DNA from: Amaurobius ferox
Lineage: Eukaryota; Arthropoda; Arachnida; Araneae; Amaurobiidae
Length of the DNA stretch: 64,000 nucleotides
Reading direction: 5' to 3'
Assembly (NCBI GenBank): GCA_951213105.1
Contig: OX578136.1
Coordinates: 156,867,178-156,931,177 of the forward strand
A model generated the notes under the pieces. It ran no database searches and was not told the origin of the DNA. It was given only the letters and a program-made list of their open reading frames with translations. Below, in pieces: positions 35,545 through 45,379 of this stretch (position 1 is the first letter of the stretch; every line of letters starts with the position of its first letter). The translations under genes were made by a program, and so were the position numbers.

Positions 35545-36500
35545 AAAAAATCTGATGTGGACAGCACATGACTTTCCTTATATAATGCATTGCATTTACT
35601 ACTTTTACAGTACAAAAAAATCTGATGTGGGCAACACATGACTTTCCTTATATAATGAAATGAATTTACTACTTTTACAGAAAAAAAATAGGTTTTTCTT
35701 ATAGTAGATGATAATATTGATTTAGCGTCATTTGTATCCATTTGGCAAGATTTTCGTTAATTTGGCAACATTTCAAAAAGTCGCCAAGTTGGCGATATTC
35801 CGCCAAATTCTTCGCCAAAATCTCGCCAAGCGTTATGGATGAAGAAATAAGTTATTCTTACAGCAGATAAATGACTATTGGCGTTCAATAACAAAAGTAT
35901 TACTTAAAGTATATTTTTTCATGAATTCAACGAGCTGGATCCATGAGAATGATGTCACCCAATTTATCGCATGGTATTACATATGAAAAGTGAACATGTT
36001 TCTCATTAGGAAATATATATATTTTTTTATTTTATATGACTTTTTGATACTTTTTTGAAAAATGTTCAATATCTCGAGAACGGTTCATGTTAGCATTCTA
36101 AAATTTATGTCAATCGTTTTCTAATGAAAAGTTGCATAAGAAATGTCTATTTGCGTAACTTTATTAGCGGTTTTGGTTTTTTGACGATTTTTTCAAAATT
36201 TCATTCGAAAATTTAAGGGGGTTCTGAGCATTCGATTGCGTATAAAAACAATAGGTTGCCAGTGTTTATACGGATTGTGATTTTTGTACCAAATTTTGTT
36301 CGAATCGATCCATTCGTTCGTCAGTTATCGTTTCCACCGTCTCACTGACACATACACACACACACATACACACAGACATCACTTCAAATATGTTTGATCA
36401 GGGATGCTTGAAACGTGCTCTCCCGTCGAAAACTCGAATTCGAATTTTCGACCTCGTCACAATACTTTCCTTATACATTATGTATATAAGGAAAGTAATA
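35545..36500 (+). repeat. Family B repeat, copy B5, with duplicated 5' end
   Basis: The first 68 bp (TCTGATGTGGACAGCACATG through TACTTTTACAG) are repeated immediately at 35614, so the element has two 5' ends in tandem. It continues through the TTGGCGA block, the CA microsatellite (36350-36375) and a perfect 3' hairpin ending ATATAAGGAAAGTAATA. Confidence 0.9.
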
Positions 36501-36788
36501 ATTTTGTAATGATATCCGCTTGTACGTGCATGCATTCTGTGATGTGTGTAGAAAAAAAGGCAAGCTGGTTGCATATATTTCCAGAAAATATTATATTCAG
36601 AATGGCTATTTACAAAAAAAAAATCTCTTAGAAATTTTCCTTACTGAATATAATTATAAAATTAGTTAACTAAAATTGTAGATTTTGATTTACTAGTTCT
36701 TAAAAGTGTCAAAGACAAAAAAATCGCATACTCTTAAGAAATTAAACTGCAGTTTCTTTTTAATTAATTTTCTTTTAATTTTTTTTCT

Positions 36789-37000
36789 AATGGACAGGCA
36801 TTTGATTTTCATATACACCGGCCAGAATCATGAACCTTTTAGCCATCATATGACGTTGCCCCAGCGCACCAGTGGTGGTAGGAACACATCGCGCCCAACG
36901 ACACAACATCCGTGCCTGAAGGTGGGACTCGAACTCACAACCCGGCGGCCAAACGATCGCTATGAAACGCTTGCCTTGACCGTTTGGGCACCGCGCCGGC
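36789..37000 (-). mobile_element. tRNA-headed SINE S3 (second family)
   Basis: On the minus strand the head is GCCGGCGCGGTGCCCAAACG-GTCAAGGC (A box) ... GTGAGTTCGAGTCCCACC (B box). A body follows that is unlike S1/S2/S4/S5: 'GGCACGGATGTTGTGTCGTT', 'CCACCACTGGTGCGCTGGGG', 'TGATTCTGGCCGGTG', with an A-rich tail near 36770-36790. It is a separate SINE family of tRNA origin. The long arm before the B box suggests a class II (Leu/Ser-type) tRNA ancestor. Confidence 0.82.
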
Positions 37001-37580
37001 TTATTTTTTAATTTGTTTAACAAATTTTTGACGCTTAACGTCACAAATAGTCGTCTTAACCGAAAATTGGCTTTCTCAGGTTATGTTTCCAGTTGTACAC
37101 TATAAGTGTGCATCTTTTCAGCCTTTTAACCACGAGATATTCTGGAAGGTATAAGAAGGCATTTACCATCACCACCTTCCACTTCCATTTTGACCGGCCC
37201 AAGAGATTATAAAATTCGACTCCGTTTAGTTATTTTTTGCGGTGTACAATGAAATAAATGTGTAAAGATTCAGTCTTATATGTCACCGAAAGCTTCTGGA
37301 GTATCTAGGTCTTTTCTATCCCCGTTTCTCAAAGCGAATGAAAAATACGGCTTCATTAATTTCTGTTCCATGATCTACGCAAAGATTATATCCTCTGGGT
37401 CACCGACAGGGGGATCTTTTTAAGGAGACACAAACACGCTAGACAAATAGTGTATAGATTTTTCATTTACACAGAGGTATTTTCATGAAACCGGGATTTT
37501 ATCTAACTATACGTATCCTCTCTATTTTATTTCACACATTATCTACTTTATTTCATCCATCATTTTCATCAAGTCCATTT
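37001..37580. repeat. Degenerate satellite-like monomers
   Basis: 'ACTATAAGTGTGCATCTTTT', 'CCTTTTAACCACGAGATATT' and 'TAAAATTCGACTCCG' resemble the monomer arrangement at 54400-54990. This is probably an old dispersed piece of the same satellite. No genes. Confidence 0.4.
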
Positions 37581-39134
37581 TTACTTTCCTTTTATATATA
37601 GTATAATGTATAAAGAAAGTATTGCGACGGGGTCGAAAATTCGAATTCAATTTTGCGACGGGACAGCACGTTTCAAGCATACCTGAACAACGTTCACACG
37701 TTTTTGAGGTGATGTCTGTGTGTTTCAATAAGACTGTGGAGACAATATTTCACGAATAAATGGAGCGATTCGAACGAGATTTGCTACAGAAATCACAATC
37801 CGATAATACTGGAAGCTTGTCGCATCAAATGTTCAGAACCCCACTCAATTTTCGAGTGAAATTTTGAAAAAGAATCATCAAAAAACCAAACCCATTAATA
37901 AAGTTAAGCAAGTTGTCCTTTCTTATGTAATTTGTCATTAAAAAACGATTGACATAAATTTTACAATGCTAGCATGAACCTTTCTCAAGTTATTGCAAAT
38001 TCTTCAAATAAATTTATCAAAAAATCACTTAAAAATATTAACTATTGGGACATATATTCACGTTTTATATGTAATATCATGTCTTAAATTTGGTGACATC
38101 ATTCTCCTAGATCTAGCTTGTTCCATTCATGAGAGAAGATATTTTGGGCAATGCTTTTGTAGTTAAACGTTTATTGTCATTTACCTGCTATAAGAATAAC
38201 TTATTTCTCGTTCATAACGCTTAGCGAGATTTTGGCAACGAATATGGCGGAATGTCGCCAACTGGGCGATTTCTTTAAATGTTGTCAAATTAACGGAAAT
38301 ATCGCCAATTAATAAAAATGAAGCTAAATCAATAAAAATGACAGCTAATTGACGAAAATTCAATATCTAGGAATTAATGTAATAATCTACCATAAGAATA
38401 ACCTATTTCTCCTTCCGTAATGTTTGGATAAAATTTTGGTGACAAATTTTTGAAAATATCGCTAACTTGGTGATGTGTTAAATGCAGCTAAATTGACGAA
38501 ACTGCCACCCAATTGATAAAAATTCGCCAAATTGATGAAACTGAAGCTAAGTCAATGAAATGACGACTAATTGATGATTATTCATCATCTCGGAAAGAAC
38601 ATAGGAATAGACTGTAAGAATAACCCATTTCTCCGTCCGTCCGTAACGTTTGGCGAGAAATTTAGCGGGAGGTCGCCAACAGGGCGACTTTTTAAAATGT
38701 TGTCAAAGTGACAAAAATATCTCCAAATTGATAAAAATGACGCCAAGTAATGACGTGAAGTAATGTTTCCAAATTCTGATTTCTGTTATATGACGCGCAT
38801 ATCTTCAAGTATATAAGAAATGCTCTTCTCTCCGTTTGTCTGTAACACTTGCTGATGCATTTGGCGAATTTGGCGAATAATCTAGCAACGCATCGCCAAT
38901 CTGGCGGAATTTTACCCCAGAGTGGCGAAAATATCGTCAAAATTGCAAAAATGACGCAATATTAATGAAAATGACACCTAGAAATAGTATTAGTTGTCAG
39001 CCAGAAAATTATCAAATGTAATATTCAACGTTAAAAAACAGTACCGTGGATCTTATACATTATTTTTTTACTGTAAAAGAAGTAAACTCATTGCATTATA
39101 TTACAAGGAAAGTCGTGCGCTACCCACATCAGAT
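37581..39134 (-). repeat. Family B repeat, copy B6, with amplified internal module
   Basis: Inverted 3' end at 37581 and inverted 5' end at about 39105-39134 (GGAAAGTCGTGCGCTACCCA). Its length of 1.55 kb exceeds other copies because the TTGGCGA-type module occurs four times (about 38215-38360, 38405-38580, 38630-38760 and 38830-38970) against once elsewhere. Each module starts near 'TTTCTCCGTCC-TAACG'. Confidence 0.8.
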
Positions 39135-39441
39135 TCTTTTTTAACGTTGTGATGTCTGTCATACGTGTATGTAGCATTATTTAAATGCTCGTAATTACTA
39201 TTTTGCCTATCTTGCTTTATATCAAAGAAATAATACTAAAATTATGAGATTAGAGTAAGTATATAAAATAAAAGTAAGACCTACATAGGTATGCAAGGTT
39301 CTTAGGAAAGTTCGAATATCCTCTATAACTTCTAAACCACGTACTAAAGCGTCACAGAAGTGCCGTGTAGCTATTGGAAAATGGCTATATGCAGTCAGCG
39401 GAATGTGAATGTTTCGCCCACAGTGACGAAATACAGAACAT

Positions 39442-40192
39442 AAAAATCTGGTGTGGGCAACACATGACTTTCCTTATATAATGCAATGAATTTACTACTT
39501 TTACAGTAAAAAAAATAGGTTTTTTTTATTAGATATTGAATTTTCGTCAATTAGCCGTCGTTTTCATTGTTTTAGCGTTATTTTGATCCATTTGGCGAAA
39601 TTTTTGATAATTTGGCAACATTTAAAAAAGTCGCCAAGCTGGCGACATTCCACTAAATTCGCCGCCAAAACCACCCCAAGCGTTATGGACCGAGAAATAA
39701 ATTATTCGTATAGCACTTAAATGACTATTAGTGTTCAAATATAAAAGTATTGCTCAAAGTATATTTTCTCATGAATAGAACGAGCTAGATCCACGAGAAT
39801 GTTGTCACCCAATTTATCGCATGACATTACATATGAAAAGTGAACATGTTTCTCAACAGTTAATACATTTTTTTTTTAATTTATGGGATTTTTTTTATAA
39901 ATTTATTTAAAAAGTGTGCAATATCTCAAGAACGGTTCATGCTAGCTTTCTAAAGTTTATGCCAATCGTTTTCTAAGGAAAAGTTGCATAAGAAATGTCT
40001 ATTTGCGTAACTTTATAAAAGGTTTTGATTTTTTGATGATTTTTTCAAAATTTCACTCGAAAATGTAGGGGGGTTCTGAACATTCGATTACATTTAAAAA
40101 CAATATGCTTCCAGTATTTATGGATTATGATTTTTGTACCAAATTTCATTCGAATCGCTCCATTCTGTCGTGAAATATCGTCCCCACAGACT

Positions 40193-40223
<31 letters not shown>

Positions 40224-40391
40224 TTTCACACACACACATAATTTCATACACACACACAGACATCAGCTCAAAAATGCTTGATTCGTGATCAGGGATGTTT
40301 GAAACGTGCTCTCCCGTCGAAAACTCGAATTCGAATTTTCGACCCCGTCACAATACTTTCCTTATACATTATGTATATAAGGAAAGTAATA
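39442..40391 (+). repeat. Family B repeat, copy B7
   Basis: A full copy from AAAAATCTGGTGTGGGCAAC to the perfect hairpin ACTTTCCTTATACATTATGT-ATATAAGGAAAGT. It carries CA microsatellites at 40190-40260 and forms a head-to-head pair with B6. Confidence 0.92.
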
Positions 40392-40964
40392 AAACTACCA
40401 CAGAAACGAACAGAGATGAGCACAAACGTCCAATTGCAAAATGAATAAAAGGTGCTTCATTGTTGCAAAACGATATTTTGCTCAACAAAACTCACAGAAA
40501 TCACCAGACATGTGAAAGCAGTAAACATTTGCAACAACACAGACGTAACGCTAAGCTCGTGCAAAACAGTCGCAAATAACCTTCCAAGTAGTCTTCATGC
40601 ACAGTTTTACAAAATGCGCACATCAGCGAGGATGAACATTTGGATTCAGGACAGAACCACAAACTCATACAGAATGCAAATTAACAGGGTTACAGAATTG
40701 AAGACCTTGGCTATATGTTGCTTTACTTAATCCGAGCAGAGTTTTACACTAATTAAGCACTGTTCTTTCATTTATTTTAATTTACTTTCTTGCCCTTTTT
40801 TCTTTGTTGGTTTTTAATTTATTTCTAAGTTCCGTATTTAGTCACTAAGGGCACTACAAGTACTTTCATTAGACTGTGCATGGTCACTTTCTTATAGGTA
40901 CACGTTACTTTTGTGGCGTTATGAGAAGTATTTTGAAAGTTATAGGGGTATACCTATTATTATG
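40392..40964. other. Non-coding or unassigned stretch
   Basis: A 92-codon ORF (40452-40730, +) lies here. It has several cysteines but no recognised motif, promoter or splice support, and I leave it unassigned. Confidence 0.4.
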
Positions 40965-41106
40965 AACACCTGTTTGTAAAAATTGCAACAGCATGAAGGA
41001 ATTACCAGAATGAAATTTATTCTACAAACGCTCTGTATTGATACAAATAAACGATTAAATTAAAAAAGCAAAAGTATATATATACTCTATTACATGTCAA
41101 AAATCA

Positions 41107-42239
41107 TTATTTGGTGAAGCCATCATGCGTTGCAATAAGAGTTTCTATACGACGTGGCATCGAATCAAAGAGATTTTGAATTTTTACCTGAGGAAGAACA
41201 TTCCAAATTGCTTTTATCCCAATCCAAAATTCAGCTGTATTAACTATGGGACAAGCGTCATGAACGAGACGCCGACCGACGAAATACTGGACATGGTCAA
41301 TAGACGACATGTACGGTGAATAGGCAGGCCAAGGAAAAATATGAGAATATTGTACTGAAAAGATGTCTTGAACATTCGTAGGAGCATGTTGATGGTATCA
41401 CCCTGTTGAAATACTGCTCCAGGATTACTTTGAAGGAAGGGTATGACTTGTGATCCATAACTTCTCTGATGCATCGGATTCTGTTGAATTTACGCATAAT
41501 TCTTAGCAGCTGAGATCATTAAAATTACCCAATGGCGCCCCAGACAACCACACTTAGCGTTTGACCAGATGACTTTGGATAACTCACTCCAGAAGGTGGC
41601 GTTCCCCGCTATAGCATCTAGCGTGGATTCGGCCATTATTGTACCCCAAACTAAAGCGAAATTCATCGGAAAAAACCACTTGTTGCCAAATGGCACGCCA
41701 GTGCCCATGTTGATGAGCCCATTGTAGAAGCAGTTCGTTGATGGCTTTGCGTCAGGGGAATCCTGTATAAAGGAATTCTTGTACGTAGTCCACGGTGTAA
41801 AAGACGCCGACGAATTGTTTGAGAAGACATTGACACACCTGTTACAGTTCCTTCCGAGAGGCTGGTGGCAGGGGAAGCAGGGTACGATCCCTGTGGATGC
41901 CTCCCCCACTGGGTTTCGGTCTAAATTGGGTGGTTCTTCTCGGCAGTCCAAACTGTTACCTTACACTTTTCTGGTAGGTCGGACTGTCTGAGTCTCAACA
42001 ACAATAACACATGTTTCAGTACTCCAACGCTCTGCCGACTGTCGAGATGAAGCTGTACGGTCCTTCACTTCTATGCGGATGAGATATCTATCATCCCACG
42101 CTGACATAACATTTCGTCGTCCGCTGCCGGATTTGCGACTCGTCCGGTTCTCTTCACTGCATTGCTTCCACACTTGCATCACTGTCGTGACATTGCGCTC
42201 CATGCAAGCTGCTATTGCACGATAAAAAAAAAACTTCAC
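41107..42239 (-). pseudogene. Tc1-family transposase relic
   Basis: Minus-strand pieces in order: 'ERNVTTVMQVWKQCSEENRT' and 'DDRYLIRIEVKDRTASSRQS' (paired-like DNA-binding region, 42200-42025); the SINE insertion; 'LINMGTGVPFGNKWFFPMNF' and 'FALVWGTIMAESTLDA' (first catalytic region, about 41730-41630); 'VIPFLQSNPGAVFQQGD' (second catalytic block, altered from the usual QQDNA, about 41430-41390); then 'MSSIDHVQYFVGRRLVHDAC' and 'IWNVLPQVKIQNLFDSMPRR' (C terminus). The third acidic residue, normally E in the SPIEH block, is D here. Several frameshifts make it non-functional. Confidence 0.88.
41848..42010 (+). mobile_element. 5'-truncated SINE S4 inside the Tc1 relic
   Basis: It contains the distal body and tail of the S1/S2/S5 family: 'CTTCCGAGAGGCTGGTGGCA', 'GGATGCCTCCCCCACTGG', 'GGTCTAAATTGGGTGG', 'GGTAGGTCGGACTGTCTGAG' and CAACAACAA. 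Imperfect flanking duplicates (ACACACCTGTTACAG on the left, ACACATGTTTCAG on the right) look like an aged target duplication. It interrupts the transposase reading frame. Confidence 0.85.
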
Positions 42240-42556
42240 GAAGGCCGATCATTCGACCCCGTTAAAACTCTGTAATTTATTCATATGGTGGCCTGTGTGG
42301 TCGTAGGGGGCATAGTGACTTCTCTTGAAATATGTACCGCTGACATGCAAACATAGACTATTTTCAACGTCCCGTTACAGCTTTCTATTTATATGGCTAA
42401 AATAGCAGTTCAGAGGGTGCTGCTGAGCCCACGCATGCGCGGTGACTCTGACATTATAATCAGTTGCATAGCATACCTTAATTTGCATTTGCTGTAAATT
42501 TCAACTCAATCGCGTGATTTCTTTATGGTGTTGCAATTTTTACAATCATGAGTATA

Positions 42557-42856
42557 GTCATAGGAGAGGGACTATCGAAAACATTATATATGCAAACATC
42601 ACATTCCAAAGTCGTTTAATCACCCCAATCTAGACAATCACCAATATTTAGCCCAATCACCCCAACCTAGTCAATTTGTTATTGAGATTGAGGTACTATT
42701 TGTTCTCGCAGACTTATGCACACGCTCAAACACATGTACACAAACATCAGCTGAAAGTCGTATAATTTGAGTTTAAGGATACTCAAATCATGTAAATCCA
42801 TCTAAAATTCGAATTATGAAAATTGACCTTTTCAGGCAAATATCAGCAATTTAATG
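42557..42856. other. Non-coding spacer
   Basis: Nothing recognised apart from a small duplicated 'CAATCACC' motif. Confidence 0.5.
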
Positions 42857-43934
42857 AAAACAAGAAAGATCAATCATGTATAAAGCATTGATTATGAAAC
42901 AATTTCCAATTATAATGTAATTTTATTTAAACATCCCTAAAATGCGATACGTTCAGCGGTGATATTAATATAATTATCACAATAATACAATAATTTATTA
43001 TATTTGAAAACTTCATCGCAAACAAATGAACTTTATTCAAATGAAGTCATCGAAATATAAATCGTCTGGCTCGCAATATAAAAAATTGCATATTTCATCC
43101 ATTAACAATTTCCTATTCCTTTCATGCAGCGGCGATATTTTTAAAATTATCGCAATACATATAATAATTTATTTTACTTAAAAATTTAAAACCATGGAGG
43201 TAAATGTACTTTATAACTCCATGCTTAAAACTTCATCGAAAACAGCATTACTATTAAATCATCCATTTCTCTATATAAAAATGAATGTTTCATTCATATC
43301 ACCTATATTGCAGACTCCAAAGCTAAATAATATTACGTTAAAGTTATTCAGCAATTCTTACACAACTCATCTTACAGCGTGATGTGTTTACATTCTCCAT
43401 ACGTGAAAATTAGGTTTCGTTGTAGAAATAGTCAAAGTTTGATGAATAAAACGGTTTTAGGGCAAATGCAACACTAAAGATAAATTAAAACGAACATTAA
43501 AAATCTCGATTTTGACACAAGATGGATGCCATATTTTATTTTGAAGTAGGTCACGTGATCTCTTCATATAATATGGGTGCAATTATTATTTTAATTTTTA
43601 TTTAAAAAATACCGAACATATTTTGCTAAAAAAATTTTATCTTAGAGGATAATCTGAATATTTCCTAACATTTTCGAAGAAATTTGTGAATATGAAATTC
43701 TTTTGAAAATGTTTGAAAAATTAGGTCCTATAAGGTTCAATGTATTTAATTTTTTCATCCCGCGTTTAATTCAAAACCAATTGTGTGATTCTTGTATGTT
43801 CCACAGATCATCTCAACAACATACTAAAATTTTATTTTGATAAAGGCATTTTTACAGCACTTACCGTGCGAATGGACAGACAGATAGAATGAACAAAGTG
43901 ATAAAAACTTTGCAACTATGTTGTAAAGTGTTAA
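42857..43934 (+). repeat. Family A repeat, copy A7
   Basis: A complete copy from AAAACAAGAAAGATCAATCA to the terminal hairpin AACTATGTTGTAAAGTGTTA. The GACA microsatellite is short (43873-43885). Confidence 0.88.
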
Positions 43935-44025
43935 AAATCGACTCTGTATCTATTTACTTTAAAATTAATTTATTTTAAATAATATTAATTCGCTCAATCT
44001 GCTTTCTAATTCGAGATTCTGTGAA

Positions 44026-44058
44026 ATATTTATTTATTTATTTATTTATTTATTTATT
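44026..44058. repeat. (ATTT)n at the LINE 5' border
   Basis: About eight ATTT units end exactly where the LINE begins. They are the inverse of the LINE's own (AAAT)n-type tail at 48413-48443. Confidence 0.9.
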
Positions 44059-44080
44059 CGGAGCTTAGCCTCCGTGCAGT

Positions 44081-44168
44081 GAGGACGTGTCTCTTGTGCT
44101 CCCGCAGTGTCAAGTTGACCTCTCGAGGACGTATTCTCTTGTGCTCCCGCAGTGTCAAGGTGACCTCT
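44081..44168 (+). repeat. 44-bp tandem repeat in the LINE 5' UTR
   Basis: Two units beginning GAGGACGT and sharing 'CTCTTGTGCTCCCGCAGTGT' and 'TGACCTCTC', then a partial third. Repeated 5' UTR units are often part of the internal promoter of LINEs. Promoter activity here is inference. Confidence 0.85.
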
Positions 44169-44206
44169 CGTGACCTCTAAGCGAACCTGTTCCCTCTTGC
44201 CGGTGC

Positions 44207-45376
44207 ATGATGAAAGGCGCCGAGGAATCCAAAGAAGTTCCCCCTCTGCCAACGACAGCTCTTGAGAGTAAGGGCCACAGCCCGCCGGATCGGAAAGTTG
44301 ATGTGTTGGAGAACGAATCAAAGATTTTTCTGTCAACATTACACAATATGAAGCTATTGTTTGTTAAGGTGGCTGATAAAAAATCTGTTACACAGCAAGA
44401 AAGAGTTAATTTTGAAAACTATGGCAAAGACTTGCTGAGTCTGTATGAACAAGCTCAAATAGGCTGTAGTAAAGGGGCTGTCTCTGCGGATGCGGTGGTG
44501 GCTGATAGTACAAGTGTTGACAGTGTGGTGAGTACAGTCATGGAGAGACTTGAGCTATTTGAATCGAGTGTACTTAGTAGACTTGATGTAATTGAGACGC
44601 AGTTTGAGAAATCCAGGAACGGAAAGATAAAAAGTTTAGGAAGTAATGTGACTACTGGTGCTTCAAGTGTTAGGGAAACTATGACCTGTGGTGCTGTGGA
44701 TGTCGAGGAGCTCGTTCATCCTTCTGAGTCAGAATTCCCACGAATCTCCAGTAATCTTAAGTATGAAACTGATAAAAGTCATAATCCGATGAACTATTCG
44801 TCTGTTGTAAAGAGAAATACTAGTAATCATAATCTGGCATCACATAATTATAAAAGGGATATTGAGGGTACCAGAATACAAAATGAGAATTTCCGTCAAC
44901 AAAATGTGCCACCTATGGGAAACAATCAACAACAAACATCAACAAACAACAATATTGGAAATGGTAATACCATGCTGAAAAGGCGACCGGCTCCTGTTGA
45001 GGGTTTACGTGAGGGTGCTTCTATCAGGGTTATAAAAAAACCCAGGATGAGACGAGTACTTGTAAGCTTCTACCATCCAGAAACTCTGCCCACGGATGTC
45101 ACGGAGAGTCTGAACTTTTTAAACTTTGGATTTGATTGTGTCAAATTAAAGACTAGAAATATAGACCATTATGCTTCCTTTGTACTATCAACTAATGAGG
45201 AACGTTACCAAGAACTCTCGGATCCCAGTATATGGCCAGTTGGTCTCAAAGTATCTGAATTCTTAGGTCGTCCACGACAAACTGTTGGGGAAACAGTAAA
45301 CTATAACCCTATTGAATATAATCCTAATGATGCATGTGACCAGGTTACTGGTGATAGCTCAACAGAAAGTAAATGA
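44207..45376 (+). CDS. LINE ORF1 protein (389 aa, RRM-like C-terminus)
   Basis: ORF1 is the RNA-binding, particle-forming protein of the element. Residues about 1-170 contain helical, acidic segments ('STVMERLELFESSVLSRLDV' may be a coiled coil). A middle low-complexity Asn/Gln-rich tract follows ('NNQQQTSTNNNIGNGN', about residues 245-260). The C-terminal domain (about 275-365) contains 'RVLVSFYHPETLPTDVTES', 'FDCVKLKTRNIDHYASFVL' and 'IWPVGLKVSEFLGRPRQ', the arrangement found in ORF1p of insect Jockey/CR1-like LINEs. There is no CCHC knuckle. Two adjacent ATGs (44207 and 44210) could start it. The stop is UGA followed by CUA, and the same frame stays open into ORF2. Confidence 0.85.
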   Translation: MMKGAEESKEVPPLPTTALESKGHSPPDRKVDVLENESKIFLSTLHNMKLLFVKVADKKSVTQQERVNFENYGKDLLSLYEQAQIGCSKGAVSADAVVADSTSVDSVVSTVMERLELFESSVLSRLDVIETQFEKSRNGKIKSLGSNVTTGASSVRETMTCGAVDVEELVHPSESEFPRISSNLKYETDKSHNPMNYSSVVKRNTSNHNLASHNYKRDIEGTRIQNENFRQQNVPPMGNNQQQTSTNNNIGNGNTMLKRRPAPVEGLREGASIRVIKKPRMRRVLVSFYHPETLPTDVTESLNFLNFGFDCVKLKTRNIDHYASFVLSTNEERYQELSDPSIWPVGLKVSEFLGRPRQTVGETVNYNPIEYNPNDACDQVTGDSSTESK

Positions 45377-45379
45377 CTA
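45374..45379 (+). promoter_or_regulatory. Candidate UGA-CUA stop-codon readthrough site
   Basis: ORF1 ends AAA-TGA-CTA. The following 19 codons are all sense and lead in the same frame into the endonuclease. UGA-CUA is the best-known leaky stop context in animal mRNAs. ORF2 has no in-frame AUG until codon 46001, inside the endonuclease domain. Readthrough would give an ORF1-ORF2 fusion; a single nonsense mutation in one long ORF is the alternative. Confidence 0.6.

Larger units (their letters stand above)
40965..42556 (-). mobile_element. Dead Tc1-like transposon interrupted by a SINE
   Basis: Inverted ends match: TTGTAAAAATTGCAACAGCA (about 40974) against the inverse of TGGTGTTGCAATTTTTACAA (about 42532), with weaker similarity outside. 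Total about 1.6 kb including the inserted SINE S4 (about 160 bp). The coding part lies on the minus strand between the ends. Confidence 0.82.

Noticed and set aside
40452..40730. A 92-codon ORF as a real gene
   Set aside because: No recognisable motif, promoter, splice or polyadenylation evidence; one ORF of this length is expected by chance in 64 kb.
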